Counted from the first letter of the stretch, positions 48,117-58,475 are shown. The stretch: DNA of 64,000 nucleotides from an uncultured Ectothiorhodospiraceae bacterium (GCA_947259575.1 CAMYMU010000029.1:62001-126000), one strand, 5' to 3'. Numbers and translations are program-made. The notes: generated from the letters alone by a model not told the origin.

Positions 48117-48641
48117 CTAATGATTAAGTACAGCGAGCAGGGCATGAACAAGTACCTTAATGTCATCTTCACTACGTGCATCGACATCAAAAACGGGAAA
48201 AATTTGCTGGCGTTCGTATAAAAAATCCTGGAATTTACTGATGTCATGTTTGTCACTAATATCTGACTTAGTCAGACCGATTACTACTCCCGTATCCTGG
48301 ATAAAATCAGCAAAGGCATTTAAATAAAAGCCAAGTTGATGAAGCGGATCAGGGTGGTCTCGATTTATTAGTAAAACCAGACCAATCCCATCTTTTGCGA
48401 GGATTTGCCACATAAAATCGAAGCGGTCCTGACCAGGAGTGCCATAAAGGTGGATTCGTGTGCCATCATCAAGTGTGATGTAGCTATAGTCCATGGCGAC
48501 GGTCGTTTTTTCCTTGATCTGGGCTGACTCATCTGTACAGGCAACATCTGTTCCAACAGGAGGGATTTCGCTAATCGAACCAATCGCCGTGGTTTTACCC
48601 GCTCCAACGGGGCCGGCAAATATTATTTTATCCATATGCAC
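48117..48641 (-). CDS. Small Ras-like GTPase (MglA/ATP-GTP-binding type)
   Basis: 174 residues with P-loop GPVGAGKTT (10-18), switch/G3 region HLYGTPGQDRFDFMWQI (a GTPGQDR variant of DxxGQ), and G4 GLTKSD. It resembles the bacterial GTPases that partner roadblock proteins and control polarity or motility. It is coupled by one base to the upstream regulator gene (48641) and followed by two roadblock-type genes. In this island it may set the polar position of the chemosensory or pilus machinery, an inference from myxobacterial and Xanthomonas-type systems. Confidence 0.85.
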   Translation of the reverse strand: MHMDKIIFAGPVGAGKTTAIGSISEIPPVGTDVACTDESAQIKEKTTVAMDYSYITLDDGTRIHLYGTPGQDRFDFMWQILAKDGIGLVLLINRDHPDPLHQLGFYLNAFADFIQDTGVVIGLTKSDISDKHDISKFQDFLYERQQIFPVFDVDARSEDDIKVLVHALLAVLNH

Positions 48642-49627
48642 TAGAAGATACCTTTTAGGCTAAGTCGCTTAGCAATGCGTGAAAATAGGCTTTGTTGCTC
48701 AAGTGAGCGAGATCGTGAATTCCCTGATAAGTTGTTGTTGCCTTGCTCATGTATTATCAGATCAACAGCGAGTGCAGCATTATAAAAATTAACTACTTCG
48801 GCCATTTTAACTCCTGTTGCCTCAGCTAGTTGGTGCATTGACATGGGTTGTTTTGCAAGAATGGCTGCTAATTTCAAGTGCTCTGCTATAAATGAACTAC
48901 GCGTGAAATTAGGCCAGGCTTTTAACCGAAAAGGCTTGTCGAGGGAGTGGCCAGGTAAAAGTCTGCCCTTGGAACAGCGAATTCCAGCTAGCCATAATAT
49001 ATTGTGCAGTGATTGCACATTCATTTCATTGCTATGCACGGCAAAACTTTTAGGTTTTAGCTTATAAAATGTAATTTGGTCTAGTGCTAAGCTGAATATT
49101 TTTTCCAGTTCAGTTTCGTTGGCGGTGGTGGCAAGGCATTGATTGCAGCCATCGATGAAAATATCGGGCAGTTCATCGCAAGTTATATGTAAAACTCTTT
49201 TTTTAAGCTTAGTCTCGATCAAAATATTAAAAAGTGAGTCTTTTAACTCGAGAACTGCTTGAGTTTTCGGTTGAGCAGAAGCAGTAATTTTTTGTGTAGA
49301 CAGTTGCGCATGCAATTTTGCGTAGAGTTTTTTCAGCACAGATTTAAGCGTACTTAGATCTATGGGTCGTTGTAGGCCAATCGTATTTTTGGCCATTTTT
49401 GGATTGCTCGATACGAGCAATTTCACTTGTCCGGCTCGACTTTGGCGTAGTGCCTGTTTCCCAGACTGGCTATCTTCATCAATAATAAGTAAATGTGCTT
49501 TACTGATCTCACCGTCATTCACAACAAAACCCACATCGTCATAAGACAATAACTTAGCTGCGGTACTCACAACCATATTGTCTTGCTCAGTTAACCCAGC
49601 AGAGTAAAGCTTTAATTTATCCGACAT
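48641..49627 (-). CDS. Unrecognised regulator with pseudo-receiver-like N-terminus and helical C-terminal domain
   Basis: I do not recognise this 328-residue protein. The N-terminal ~115 residues look like a degenerate response-regulator receiver (LLIIDEDSQSG; VKLLVSSN; LQRPIDLSTLKSVLKKLYAKL), with Arg-Pro where receivers have Lys-Pro. The middle has a Cys pair (DGCNQCLA). The C-terminal region WPNFTRSSFIAEHLKLAAILAKQ, then MSMHQLAEATGVKMAEVVNFYNAALAVDLII resembles winged-helix or DUF4388-type adaptors. It is first in the operon with the GTPase and roadblock genes. Confidence 0.5.
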   Translation of the reverse strand: MSDKLKLYSAGLTEQDNMVVSTAAKLLSYDDVGFVVNDGEISKAHLLIIDEDSQSGKQALRQSRAGQVKLLVSSNPKMAKNTIGLQRPIDLSTLKSVLKKLYAKLHAQLSTQKITASAQPKTQAVLELKDSLFNILIETKLKKRVLHITCDELPDIFIDGCNQCLATTANETELEKIFSLALDQITFYKLKPKSFAVHSNEMNVQSLHNILWLAGIRCSKGRLLPGHSLDKPFRLKAWPNFTRSSFIAEHLKLAAILAKQPMSMHQLAEATGVKMAEVVNFYNAALAVDLIIHEQGNNNLSGNSRSRSLEQQSLFSRIAKRLSLKGIF

Positions 49628-49786
49628 TTATGCTGTCTCAAATCACCATATATATAATATGTCTGAATATATCGGGATATTTCAGTGTGAGTACATCCAT
49701 AAACTGTGAGCATTGCCGCAGTTTTTCTTGTTGGTAAATTAGTGCGTCGGGGTATGGTTTAAAAGCATTGGATAAGCCTTGCAGAA

Positions 49787-49803
49787 TGTGAACATATGTT
49801 ACA
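49787..49803. promoter_or_regulatory. TGTGA-N7-TYACA motif, copy E (between the GTPase operon and the Pil-Chp operon)
   Basis: TGTGAACATATGTTACA, almost a perfect palindrome (TGTGAACAT / ATGTTACA), centred midway in the 358-bp gap between the divergent genes starting at 49627 (minus) and 49986 (plus). A TATAAT at 49954-49959 may be the -10 of the plus-strand operon. No gene is visible in the gap. Confidence 0.5.
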
Positions 49804-49985
49804 GGCAATACAGGAACACCGTGGTTTTTAAGGCTTAAATGCTATTTTCATGCGTAGCAAAATCGCTTTTTATGAAGATCGTCACACTTTTTGTCAGGGC
49901 CGATGGAGAGCTGAAATATAACGTCGATACTCAAATTGTGGTTATGTAAAACTTATAATTTATGCAATTTAGACAGGTGTCCGTC

Positions 49986-50972
49986 ATGACAGAAACCAAG
50001 CATTACATCGTTCAGTTTGAGGATGTCCCAGAGACTGAGCAGCTGATCTTTAAGTTGATCTTTTCCATCTCAGAAAAAACCAAAAATCGGCCACACCACT
50101 ATCAAATTAAGAATGAGAATGATGATAGTACAACTGAAGATGTTCTGATCTCAACTCTCAGAAGTGACGGTTCTGCCAGCGATGAGAAAATATTTCTGGT
50201 TGACCAGGGCAACGAATGTACAGACTGTTCATTCGTTATCCAACGCCCTTTGATTGCAACACGCACACTTTTGGTGCTCGATCGATATATTCAAAATTGC
50301 TTAGAGGTTCAACAGACAAGCTTAGATATGACAGCTACAGTAGAAGAAGAGAGCAAAAATGAAAATGATGAGCAAGAGGGCATAGATTTCTGTATTACAG
50401 AAGAAGAGGCTTCTGAACTAGCAATTGTCGCTGATGAAACATTGTCCAATCCGGCTAATGAGCAGGTTGAAATACCACAACCAAAAGTGATAAATCAAGA
50501 GACAACGCTTGTTGCTTTTGAACGTTCACCAAATAAACCTAAACAAACCAGCACGGATGCGGCAGTAACGATAACTGCACGTGATAAACCTCGAGCGATT
50601 GTCGTAGATGATAGTGCGTCAGTAAGGAAACAGATTGAGCTTGAACTGGATTTATTTGATGTTGAGGTCGATTATGCAGAATCTGTTGAACAGACTTTCG
50701 AGCTTTTGAACAACAATAAGTATGATATTGCGTTTTTAGACGTTGTACTACCAGATGGTGATGGATTTCAAATATGCAAAACGATTAAGCAAACGGCCGG
50801 AACAACAAAGGTCGTCATGTTGACAGGTAAAGCGACAGCAGCAGACAAAATTAAAGGTACCATGGTTGGTTGTGATGCTTACCTGGTTAAACCTGTGGGG
50901 AGAATGACTTTTCAGAATACCGTATGCAACTACATAAAACTTAAGGCACAAAATGAAGCAATGCATGGGTAA
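49986..50972 (+). CDS. PilG-like response regulator with extra N-terminal domain
   Basis: Protein of about 328 residues from the ATG at 49986 (AGGTG upstream; a TATAAT lies just before the earlier ATG at 49962, which would leave no leader). The N-terminal ~100 residues form a receiver-like fold without the acidic pocket (FVIQRPLIATRTLLVLDRYIQ), then an acidic linker. The C-terminal receiver (about 205-325) is complete: IVVDDSASVRKQ, FLDVVLPDGDGFQICK with the phosphoacceptor Asp, VVMLTGKATAADKI and AYLVKPVGR. It heads a six-gene chemosensory operon. Confidence 0.85.
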   Translation: MTETKHYIVQFEDVPETEQLIFKLIFSISEKTKNRPHHYQIKNENDDSTTEDVLISTLRSDGSASDEKIFLVDQGNECTDCSFVIQRPLIATRTLLVLDRYIQNCLEVQQTSLDMTATVEEESKNENDEQEGIDFCITEEEASELAIVADETLSNPANEQVEIPQPKVINQETTLVAFERSPNKPKQTSTDAAVTITARDKPRAIVVDDSASVRKQIELELDLFDVEVDYAESVEQTFELLNNNKYDIAFLDVVLPDGDGFQICKTIKQTAGTTKVVMLTGKATAADKIKGTMVGCDAYLVKPVGRMTFQNTVCNYIKLKAQNEAMHG

Positions 50973-50998
50973 TTAAAACAAGTATTAAATGGAGAGAC

Positions 50999-51370
50999 AT
51001 GATGGCGATTAATAAGGTTCTAGTTGTCGATGATTCAGCACCTGAATTATCAAATATCAAAAAAATTATTGGAGACATGGGATGCATTGTGATTAGTGCG
51101 TCAAATGGTATTCAGGCAGTCGAGCTTGCTAAAAAAGAGCTCCCAGATATCATTTTTATGGATATCATCATGCCGGAAATGGATGGCTACGAAGCGACTC
51201 GAAAGCTGAGTAATGATCCTGAGGTAAGAAATATCCCGATCATATTTGTTTCTAGTAAAGGCCAAAAAGCCGATAAGCTCTGGGGCCAGATGCAAGGCGG
51301 AAAAGGCTATATCACTAAGCCTTATAAGCCGGAAGAAATCCTTAATCAGATACGTATATTTAATCGTTGA
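50999..51370 (+). CDS. pilH: PilH-like single-domain response regulator
   Basis: Stand-alone receiver of 123 residues. Acidic pocket VVDDSAPELSN, phosphoacceptor in IIFMDIIMPEMDGYEATRKL, Thr/Ser in IIFVSSKGQKADKLWGQMQGG, and Lys in GYITKPYKPEEI. The Trp-Gly-Gln-containing segment after the active-site Ser is typical of PilH. GGAGAG precedes it; ATGs at 50999 and 51002 are both possible. In Pseudomonas PilH and PilG are phosphorylated by ChpA and control pilus retraction and extension. Confidence 0.88.
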   Translation: MMAINKVLVVDDSAPELSNIKKIIGDMGCIVISASNGIQAVELAKKELPDIIFMDIIMPEMDGYEATRKLSNDPEVRNIPIIFVSSKGQKADKLWGQMQGGKGYITKPYKPEEILNQIRIFNR

Positions 51371-51930
51371 TGATGGATAAAAATACGCCACAAATGCCTG
51401 TGCATGCTAAAGGGAAAGAGCATGCAAGCAATATTCTGCAGCTGAGTGAGCATGTCATTCATGATGAGTCGTTAGATGATATCGAAATTCGCTTTGGCTA
51501 CAGTATTGGTTATTTTGATTTTGTATTGGAGAAAAAATTAGTCACTGAAATAGTCATTGAGCCAACAATTTTCCCTGTACCTAATGGCCCAAACTGGTTG
51601 AAAGGTATGATTAATCTGAGGGGTAATATTTTACCAGTGTTTGACCTTACTCAAATACTAACGGCAAATTTGAAATCGTCTCCGGGTCATTATGTATTAG
51701 TAGTCGATGAGGGTGTCAATGCTCTAGCACTATTAATCGATGCACTACCAAAGTCCTTGCCAAATCCAATTGCTGCAGAAGGAGTTGGGGAAATAAACAA
51801 TATTTCTGCCGATTATCTAACCCCAGGTGTTGTCTCGGAAGACAAAAACTGGATTGAGCTCGATATTAAAGCATTAGCAAAAAGAATGAAGGAAGAGGAA
51901 GAAGGCCAGCTACAAACTAGCACAAGCTAG
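51370..51930 (+). CDS. pilI: PilI-like CheW coupling protein
   Basis: CheW-domain adaptor of about 186 residues that joins the MCP to the histidine kinase. The ATG at 51370 overlaps the last base of the preceding TGA; a TTG at 51367 is unlikely. The CheW fold appears at 40-180: IGYFDFVLEKKLVTEIV, WLKGMINLRGNILPVFDL and HYVLVVDEGVNALALLIDALPKSL. The ~35 N-terminal residues and acidic C-terminal tail are not recognised. Gene order receiver, receiver, CheW, MCP, CheA is that of the Pil-Chp cluster. Confidence 0.88.
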   Translation: MMDKNTPQMPVHAKGKEHASNILQLSEHVIHDESLDDIEIRFGYSIGYFDFVLEKKLVTEIVIEPTIFPVPNGPNWLKGMINLRGNILPVFDLTQILTANLKSSPGHYVLVVDEGVNALALLIDALPKSLPNPIAAEGVGEINNISADYLTPGVVSEDKNWIELDIKALAKRMKEEEEGQLQTSTS

Positions 51931-51963
51931 TAACCCACAACCAGATAACTGAGGTAGAGATTC

Positions 51964-53850
51964 ATGTTTAACAAGATAAAAATTGGCCCGCGACTAGTCA
52001 TATTGTTAACAATTCAGACCATTGTACTGATTGTATTTGGTCTTACTGCGGTGCTAGGTCTTAACTTCGCTGCTAATACATCATCAGTACTAAATAACAA
52101 TGTTATTGAGCAAGTAAAGCTAAATCAACTTAATGAAGTGCTTCGTAGTGATCTTCTTGATACAGCAAACAAAATGAGTGTGGGTAAAATTGAACCGCAA
52201 CTGGGTTATGCGTATTTAATGGCAGCCAGGGCATTGTTTATAAACAACTGGAAAGAATACAAGCAAGATAAAAGCCAGCAAGTTATAAAAGATATTGAAG
52301 CGTCATTTGGTAAGGAGTATACGCAGATTATTGCGGCATTTACAAAAATGGAATCACTCTTACAGGCTGGGGATCAGATTGGCTTTAATAGTTTCGCTGA
52401 AAATGAATTAAATATCCTGGTCAATCCATTTCTTGTCGAGCTTAATGAAAGGGTAAATGAACAGCAATTGATATCTGAAGGCCTTTTTGATCAGGCGATA
52501 GAACAGAACCAGGCGGCCTTGGTCAATAGTACAGCCATTATGATCGGTGGTTTATTGATTACCAGTTTGCTTGGATACCTTATATATAGATCAATTGTTA
52601 GACCAATTCGATTAATTTCATCCACCGTGGATAAGGTTTCGGATGGTGACTATTATGCACGGACAACGGTGACAGGAACAGATGAGTTAGGTCACCTTGG
52701 TATCGCCTTTGACCATTTGTTAGAAGATAAAGTAGCAACCCTGGTGCAGGCAGAAAAGGATAATGAACAACTAAACGAGTCAGTTATTTCGCTCTTGCAA
52801 GCAGTGTCTAAGCTGAGTCAACGCGATCTGACAATTAAAGCACCAGTTACCGAGGATGTTACAGGCCCTGTTGCTGATGCGTTGAATCAATTAACCTCAG
52901 AGACCTCGAGGGTCTTGCTAGGTGTGCGACATATCTCAGAAGAAGTTGCGCGGGCATCAACCATGGTGAAATCACAGTCTGACATGGTTATCGAAGTAGC
53001 AAACGATGAACAGCGAGATGTTCAAGAAACAGTTAATAGCCTAGCTGATGCTGTTGAGGCGATGACGCATATCGCGGCTCTCGCGCAAACCTGTAACCAT
53101 GCTGCTGAAAATGCGATTGATACTACACACACTGCGCTCGAGACCGTAAATAATACAGTTAACGGAATTAATAATATTCGTGAAACAATTCATGAAACTG
53201 AAAAACGAATCAAACGTCTCGGCGAACGTTCACAGGAAATCAGCCGTGCCGTAAACTTGATTAATAGTATATCTGAACGAACTCATATTTTGGCCCTTAA
53301 CGCGAGCATGCATGCTGCCTCTGCTGGTGAGGCAGGAAAAGGCTTTGCGGTGGTAGCCGACGAAGTGCAACGACTTGCTGAAAATGCAAGAGATGCAACA
53401 AGCCAAATTGCGACCCTGGTAAATAATATTCAAGTCGAGACTTCCGATACGGTTTCAACTATGAACGATGCTATTAGCCAGGTTGTTGAAGGATCACAAA
53501 TGGCTGAAGAGGCAGGTGAGCAAATGCGTAAAACGCGGGATAGTACTGAAAACCTGGTGTCCTCAGTTCGTGAAATTGCAGAAACTTCGGCACAACAAGC
53601 ACAGCTGAGTAATGAACTACAAGGCCGTGCTGAACACATCCATGAAAGCGCTCGTAAAACTGGAGAACAATTGAACCAGCAGTCAATAGTGACGACACGC
53701 CTTGTAGAGTATGCACGTAGTCTGGTGCGAGCGGTGCAAGTATTCCAGCTTCCTAATAATGGTAAAAAACAAGCACCACCAGAACAATCAAAACCAGAAC
53801 CAGCAAAAGCAGATGTCGTAACAACTGACTTTGAGCGGAAAGCCTCGTAG
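51964..53850 (+). CDS. pilJ: PilJ-like methyl-accepting chemotaxis protein
   Basis: Transducer of 628 residues with two membrane helices (about 10-33 and 190-212) bracketing a periplasmic helical sensor of ~155 residues, a HAMP domain ([26 protein letters not shown]), and a signalling domain (about 330-600) with the hairpin tip [40 protein letters not shown]. The tip has [14 protein letters not shown] rather than the usual TNLLALNAAIEAAR, as in PilJ-type transducers. It has no C-terminal CheR/CheB pentapeptide and ends in a Pro/Lys-rich tail. Confidence 0.9.
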   Translation: MFNKIKIGPRLVILLTIQTIVLIVFGLTAVLGLNFAANTSSVLNNNVIEQVKLNQLNEVLRSDLLDTANKMSVGKIEPQLGYAYLMAARALFINNWKEYKQDKSQQVIKDIEASFGKEYTQIIAAFTKMESLLQAGDQIGFNSFAENELNILVNPFLVELNERVNEQQLISEGLFDQAIEQNQAALVNSTAIMIGGLLITSLLGYLIYRSIVRPIRLISSTVDKVSDGDYYARTTVTGTDELGHLGIAFDHLLEDKVATLVQAEKDNEQLNESVISLLQAVSKLSQRDLTIKAPVTEDVTGPVADALNQLTSETSRVLLGVRHISEEVARASTMVKSQSDMVIEVANDEQRDVQETVNSLADAVEAMTHIAALAQTCNHAAENAIDTTHTALETVNNTVNGINNIRETIHETEKRIKRLGERSQEISRAVNLINSISERTHILALNASMHAASAGEAGKGFAVVADEVQRLAENARDATSQIATLVNNIQVETSDTVSTMNDAISQVVEGSQMAEEAGEQMRKTRDSTENLVSSVREIAETSAQQAQLSNELQGRAEHIHESARKTGEQLNQQSIVTTRLVEYARSLVRAVQVFQLPNNGKKQAPPEQSKPEPAKADVVTTDFERKAS

Positions 53851-53860
53851 GTTTATCGCT

Positions 53861-56800
53861 ATGCCACAACTTACACAACCTCGTATTTCCTTAGAGGAGG
53901 AGTTAAGCACTCTGTCAGCTGAGCTGATTGAGGCCTTTATGGATGCTGATACACAGGTTGATATCCAAACTGATATTCACGAAGTTCTTAAAAGTTATAT
54001 CAAACATGTCACTCGCTGTGGACTATCTGCAGGCCGGAGTGGTCTGGATGAACTTCAAGACTATTTTGTGCAATTTCAGGCAATTCTCAAAAACTTGTTG
54101 AAAAGTAAACCGGAGACAATTAATAAGTATCGTGGTGTTCTTGAGCAATGGCCTTTGCTTGTAATGTCTTATATGAACAGCACCGATAATTCTGAATTTA
54201 TCGAGGAAATAGAAAACTTATTAAATAATACCCAGTGGCCGAAAGCAGACATGGCCGATACAAAACAAACTGACTTGAACTTGATTGAAAAAGTAGAGAT
54301 AAAATCTGAATCAAATTCGAATTTATATGGGGGCTTGCTCGAAGAGTTCAGGCAAGTTATCGAGGGATTGATTTTACTTAATAAAAATGATGCTCATCAT
54401 GATTATCAGCAGGTAAAAAAATTACTGGTGGATACGTCGAATAAGCTCGAGTTGTTTGGTTTGTCAGCTGCTTCTTCTGGGTTAATTGGTTTGATGGACG
54501 TTGCGCAGATTTTACAATCAGGATTACGTACACGCAGCTATCAAGCTGAGATTTTAGCTGAGAATGAATGGCAAGATATTTTTAAATTAAAAATAGCCAT
54601 TGAAAACTACCTGAAGCATGATCTTGATAGTGATTCCGTAGACAAATTGATAGCAGCGATTCGGCAGTATTCGATGCAGGAACCAATGCCTGATGAAGAA
54701 GTGAATACTTTACGTAACTTATTGCTGTTAGACGAATCTGATGTGACAAGTAGTACCAGTGATGAAGAACTGGCAGAGGATAATGAAGAACAAGTTCAGC
54801 CACAACCACTATCAGATCAAAATGCTGAATTACTAAAATTAATCGCCGTAGAGTTTGAAAATGTTACGGTAGAATTGACTGAAAGTCTTCAAGATGTATG
54901 CAATGAAAATACAGACTCAAAAGTAAGGGAAGAATCTACAAATAAGTATGCTTCGTTTATAGAACGCTTTTATAGTGTTACTGAGTCCATCGGTTTGGTT
55001 GGGCTACAGTTTTTTTTCAGAAAATTGGTAGATTATTTTCAACAATATCAACCTGCAGACTTATTAACTCCGGAAAAACAATTATGGTTGGCTGAGTGGC
55101 CGGCTTATGTTGAGAATTACCTAACTGATCCTCACCAGGTTGCGATGGAATTTTTTGACCACTGTCGGTCATCAAATTCGGTCATAACAATAAGCGATGT
55201 TGAGGCTAGTGATTTTCGTGATGCACTGCTGAATCCACAATTCGTGCTTGATGATGAAGAGACGGAACCTCGCCAGACAACGGCAGAGCTTTCTGATGTT
55301 TCCCTACAGTTGCCAGAAGACGTGAATCAGCAATTGCTCGATAGTTTATTGCAGGAATTACCCCAACAAACGGCCGATTTTTCGAACGCTATCACCAGCA
55401 TAATCAGTGGAGAGGGTAGTTTACAAGATGTAGATATTGCTCAACGGATAGCACATACCCTTAAGGGATCGGCCAATACGGTCGGAGTCACTGGCATAGC
55501 AACATTAACGCATCATATTGAAGATATTCTAACAGCGTTTACAAAACAAAAAGAACTCCCGCAAGAACCATTAACTACTACCTTGCAAGAGGCCGCGGAT
55601 ATTCTCGAAATAATGAGTGAGTCGTTGCTAGGAATGAACACCCTGCCAGAAAAACAATCACTTGCTGTATTACAGCAAGTCCTGGATTGGGCAAACCAAA
55701 TAGAGCAGAATGGTTTACCTGAGTCAGGTTCGACGATACCTGCATCTAGTCCTGACACAGAGGAACAGACAAACCAAACCGCAGTTGAAAGTGATGTTAA
55801 ACAGACAAGCTTACGCATTACGACACCAACTATTGATGAAATCTTGAGGCTGGTTGGTGAAAGTATCATTTTGAATGGTCAGCTACATGAAAGTTTACGA
55901 CATATCGTCTTGCAAAATCAGATAATTCAGGAGCAAAGCTCTTTATTCCAACAGCTAGCTTTCGATCTTGAGCAGGTAATTGATGTTCGTGGAATTAATA
56001 ATTATATGTCAAAAGCCAGTGATTCTAAGTTTGATGCTCTGGAGATGGATCAATATAACGAACTACACACATTATCCAGACGTTTAGTTGAAGCAGCTAC
56101 TGACTCGCGTGAAATGACACAGACTGCTGATGATGATCTAAAAAAACTAGAGACTCTCCTTCATAGTCAGTCACGAATTGAAAAAGATACTCAAGAAGTC
56201 GTAATGAAAACACGTATGTTGCCGGTACAGACAATCGTGCCAAGATTGCAACGGAGTGTTCGCCAGGTTTGTCGCCAATTACAAAAGGAAGTAGACCTGG
56301 AGTTGATTGGTACCGATACGTTGATCGATAGTGATATCCTCAACATGTTAGCTGATCCGCTTATGCATATTCTCCGGAATGCCGTCGATCATGGTATTGA
56401 GGATCAAACAAGTCGCGCGCAACAGGAAAAGCCAAAAAAGGGAAAGCTCAAGCTGGATTTCTCACAAGAAGGTGAAAATATTAAAATACGCTGTGAAGAT
56501 GATGGAAATGGACTTGATTTAAAAGCGATAAAAGAATTAGCTATAAATAAAGGATTGATAAATAGCGACAGCAGTTTGACAGATAATGAGCTTAGTCGCT
56601 TAATACTCATTGCTGGTTTTACAACTCGAGATGAAACTACACAGATTTCAGGACGTGGTATAGGCATGGATGCTGTTTACAGCCAAATCATGAAAATGAA
56701 AGGTACCCTGAAAATAGAGACCAGTCATGGTAAAGGGACCACTATTGAGATCCAATTACCTATCACACTCATCACGATGCATGGCATTATGGTGAAGGTT

Positions 56801-57646
56801 AGTAGACAAGATATCGCTTTATCAAATCGTGGCGTTACCCAAATATTACACTACAGCGCTGGCAATATTCGTGAAGAAGAGGGTGAAATATATTACGACT
56901 ATGCAGATGAAACATATAGTGCTTTCTATATCGAAGATCTTCTTGGTGTAATGCGTAAAAAGCAGGATAAATCAGAATTAGATCATTCTGCGTTACTTTT
57001 AAGTGGTGAGGATGGAAAACAATACGTAGTTTTAGTTGGTAAGATCGCTACGACGAAAGACCTCGTGTTGAAAAAGCTTGGCCCCTATGTTCCAGCAATA
57101 ACAGGTGTAGAGGGCGCGACTATACTGGGTGGCGGCAGTATTGCCCCTGTAATCGATTTACCTTCACTTATAAATGCATTTCAGGGGACCCAGTATGTCC
57201 CGATTATAGAGAGTCGTGAGCTAAGCGGTATTCAATCAGGCGCACCAAAAGTATTAGTGGTTGATGATTCTATGAGTGCACGACGCACCCTAGCAGAGTT
57301 TATGCATGATGTGGGATATCGTGTTGTCACTGCTCGCGATGGAATGGACGCTATCGATCAATTGGAAGAAGAGGCACCTGATGTACTATTGGTGGACATG
57401 GAAATGCCACGTATGAATGGACTTGAATTTACATCCTATGTCCGTGCTAATCCTGTAACACGCGATCTGCCGGTAGTAATGATTACCTCTCGCGCGACTA
57501 AAAAACACCGTGGTGAGGCAGATATCGCTGGAGTCAATGCTTATCTAGTTAAACCCTATTCAGAAAATGAGTTATTAGATGTCGTCGAGACTCAATTAAA
57601 GAATGTATTTTACGCTAACAAAACAGTAACTAAAACATCGGAGTGA
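53861..57646 (+). CDS. chpA: ChpA-like hybrid CheA histidine kinase
   Basis: Large protein of ~1261 residues from the ATG at 53861 (a TTG at 53831 overlaps pilJ). N-terminal repeats (about 1-500) are degenerate Hpt-like helical modules (AGRSGLDELQDYF; AASSGLIGLMDVAQIL; SIGLVGLQFFFRKL). One Hpt has a true phosphorylatable His (AHTLKGSANTVG, His about 532). Then follow a dimerisation segment (DEILRLVGESIILNGQLHESL), HATPase (N box ADPLMHILRNAVDHG about 830; DDGNGLDLKAIK; SGRGIGMDAV), a CheW-like domain and a C-terminal receiver (VLVVDDSMSARRTL; VDMEMPRMNGLEF; VMITSRAT; YLVKPYSE). No CheR or CheB partner is nearby. Confidence 0.9.
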   Translation: MPQLTQPRISLEEELSTLSAELIEAFMDADTQVDIQTDIHEVLKSYIKHVTRCGLSAGRSGLDELQDYFVQFQAILKNLLKSKPETINKYRGVLEQWPLLVMSYMNSTDNSEFIEEIENLLNNTQWPKADMADTKQTDLNLIEKVEIKSESNSNLYGGLLEEFRQVIEGLILLNKNDAHHDYQQVKKLLVDTSNKLELFGLSAASSGLIGLMDVAQILQSGLRTRSYQAEILAENEWQDIFKLKIAIENYLKHDLDSDSVDKLIAAIRQYSMQEPMPDEEVNTLRNLLLLDESDVTSSTSDEELAEDNEEQVQPQPLSDQNAELLKLIAVEFENVTVELTESLQDVCNENTDSKVREESTNKYASFIERFYSVTESIGLVGLQFFFRKLVDYFQQYQPADLLTPEKQLWLAEWPAYVENYLTDPHQVAMEFFDHCRSSNSVITISDVEASDFRDALLNPQFVLDDEETEPRQTTAELSDVSLQLPEDVNQQLLDSLLQELPQQTADFSNAITSIISGEGSLQDVDIAQRIAHTLKGSANTVGVTGIATLTHHIEDILTAFTKQKELPQEPLTTTLQEAADILEIMSESLLGMNTLPEKQSLAVLQQVLDWANQIEQNGLPESGSTIPASSPDTEEQTNQTAVESDVKQTSLRITTPTIDEILRLVGESIILNGQLHESLRHIVLQNQIIQEQSSLFQQLAFDLEQVIDVRGINNYMSKASDSKFDALEMDQYNELHTLSRRLVEAATDSREMTQTADDDLKKLETLLHSQSRIEKDTQEVVMKTRMLPVQTIVPRLQRSVRQVCRQLQKEVDLELIGTDTLIDSDILNMLADPLMHILRNAVDHGIEDQTSRAQQEKPKKGKLKLDFSQEGENIKIRCEDDGNGLDLKAIKELAINKGLINSDSSLTDNELSRLILIAGFTTRDETTQISGRGIGMDAVYSQIMKMKGTLKIETSHGKGTTIEIQLPITLITMHGIMVKVSRQDIALSNRGVTQILHYSAGNIREEEGEIYYDYADETYSAFYIEDLLGVMRKKQDKSELDHSALLLSGEDGKQYVVLVGKIATTKDLVLKKLGPYVPAITGVEGATILGGGSIAPVIDLPSLINAFQGTQYVPIIESRELSGIQSGAPKVLVVDDSMSARRTLAEFMHDVGYRVVTARDGMDAIDQLEEEAPDVLLVDMEMPRMNGLEFTSYVRANPVTRDLPVVMITSRATKKHRGEADIAGVNAYLVKPYSENELLDVVETQLKNVFYANKTVTKTSE

Positions 57647-57650
57647 CTGT

Positions 57651-58475
57651 ATGAAATATCTATATAAATTCCGCTACAGCATATATATGTCATTTGCAGT
57701 GTTAATGACATTTATGAGTGGTCAGATAATTGCAACGAAGCAACAATTTAGATTCGGCATCGTACCACAATCCTCCGGTAGTAAACTGGCCCGGACCTGG
57801 GTGCCAATTCTAACTTACCTTGAAGAAAAAACAGGTTATGATCTGGAGTTTGCGACGGCTCGGAATATTCCAACCTTTGAACAACGTTTACATGACGGGC
57901 AGTATGATATTGCCTATATGAACCCTTATCATTACACCCAGGTTAACGCTACAGCCGGTTATCAGGCGTTTGCCAAGGCTAAAGGAAAACGACTAAAGGG
58001 AATTCTGGTTGTACATAAAGACAGCCCCTACCGTGACTTAAAAGATCTGGACAATAAGGAATTGGCTTTTCCATCTAATGCCTTTGCTGCTAGCCAGATT
58101 CCACGTGCTTACTTTAATAGTATTGGCGTTAATATCAGCTGGAAGTTTGTGTCATCACATGATTCTGTTTATCGAAATATTGCCAAAGGACGTTATCCTG
58201 CTGGTGGTGGTGTAATGCGTACCTTTAAGAATAGTTCTCCCGAGCTTCGAAAAGATCTGCGGATCCTTTGGACTTCCGATGGCTATACACCTCATGCGTT
58301 TGCACATCATCCACGCATACCAAGAGAAGTGATTGAACGACTACAAGATGCGATGTTAGCAATGGATCAGGACCCAGTCGGTCGCGCATTACTAAATACA
58401 ATCAGACTCAAAGGTGTTGAAACAGGGCTGGATGGTGAATGGAATGATGTGCGGTCATTGCAGATTACTAATTAA
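57651..58475 (+). CDS. PhnD-like periplasmic substrate-binding protein
   Basis: Exported protein of 274 residues, PhnD/phosphate-phosphonate binding family: signal segment, then RFGIVPQSSGSKLARTWVPILTYLEEKTGYDLEFATARNIPTFEQRLHDGQYDIAYMNPYHYTQV, typical of lobe I with the YMNP-type pocket. The second lobe follows (GILVVHKDSPYRDLKDLDNKELAFPSNAFAAS). There are no ABC permease or ATPase genes around. It starts four bases after chpA and is therefore almost certainly in the chemosensory operon. This suggests a binding protein that reports to the PilJ-like sensor rather than a transporter part; ligand unknown. Confidence 0.82.
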   Translation: MKYLYKFRYSIYMSFAVLMTFMSGQIIATKQQFRFGIVPQSSGSKLARTWVPILTYLEEKTGYDLEFATARNIPTFEQRLHDGQYDIAYMNPYHYTQVNATAGYQAFAKAKGKRLKGILVVHKDSPYRDLKDLDNKELAFPSNAFAASQIPRAYFNSIGVNISWKFVSSHDSVYRNIAKGRYPAGGGVMRTFKNSSPELRKDLRILWTSDGYTPHAFAHHPRIPREVIERLQDAMLAMDQDPVGRALLNTIRLKGVETGLDGEWNDVRSLQITN

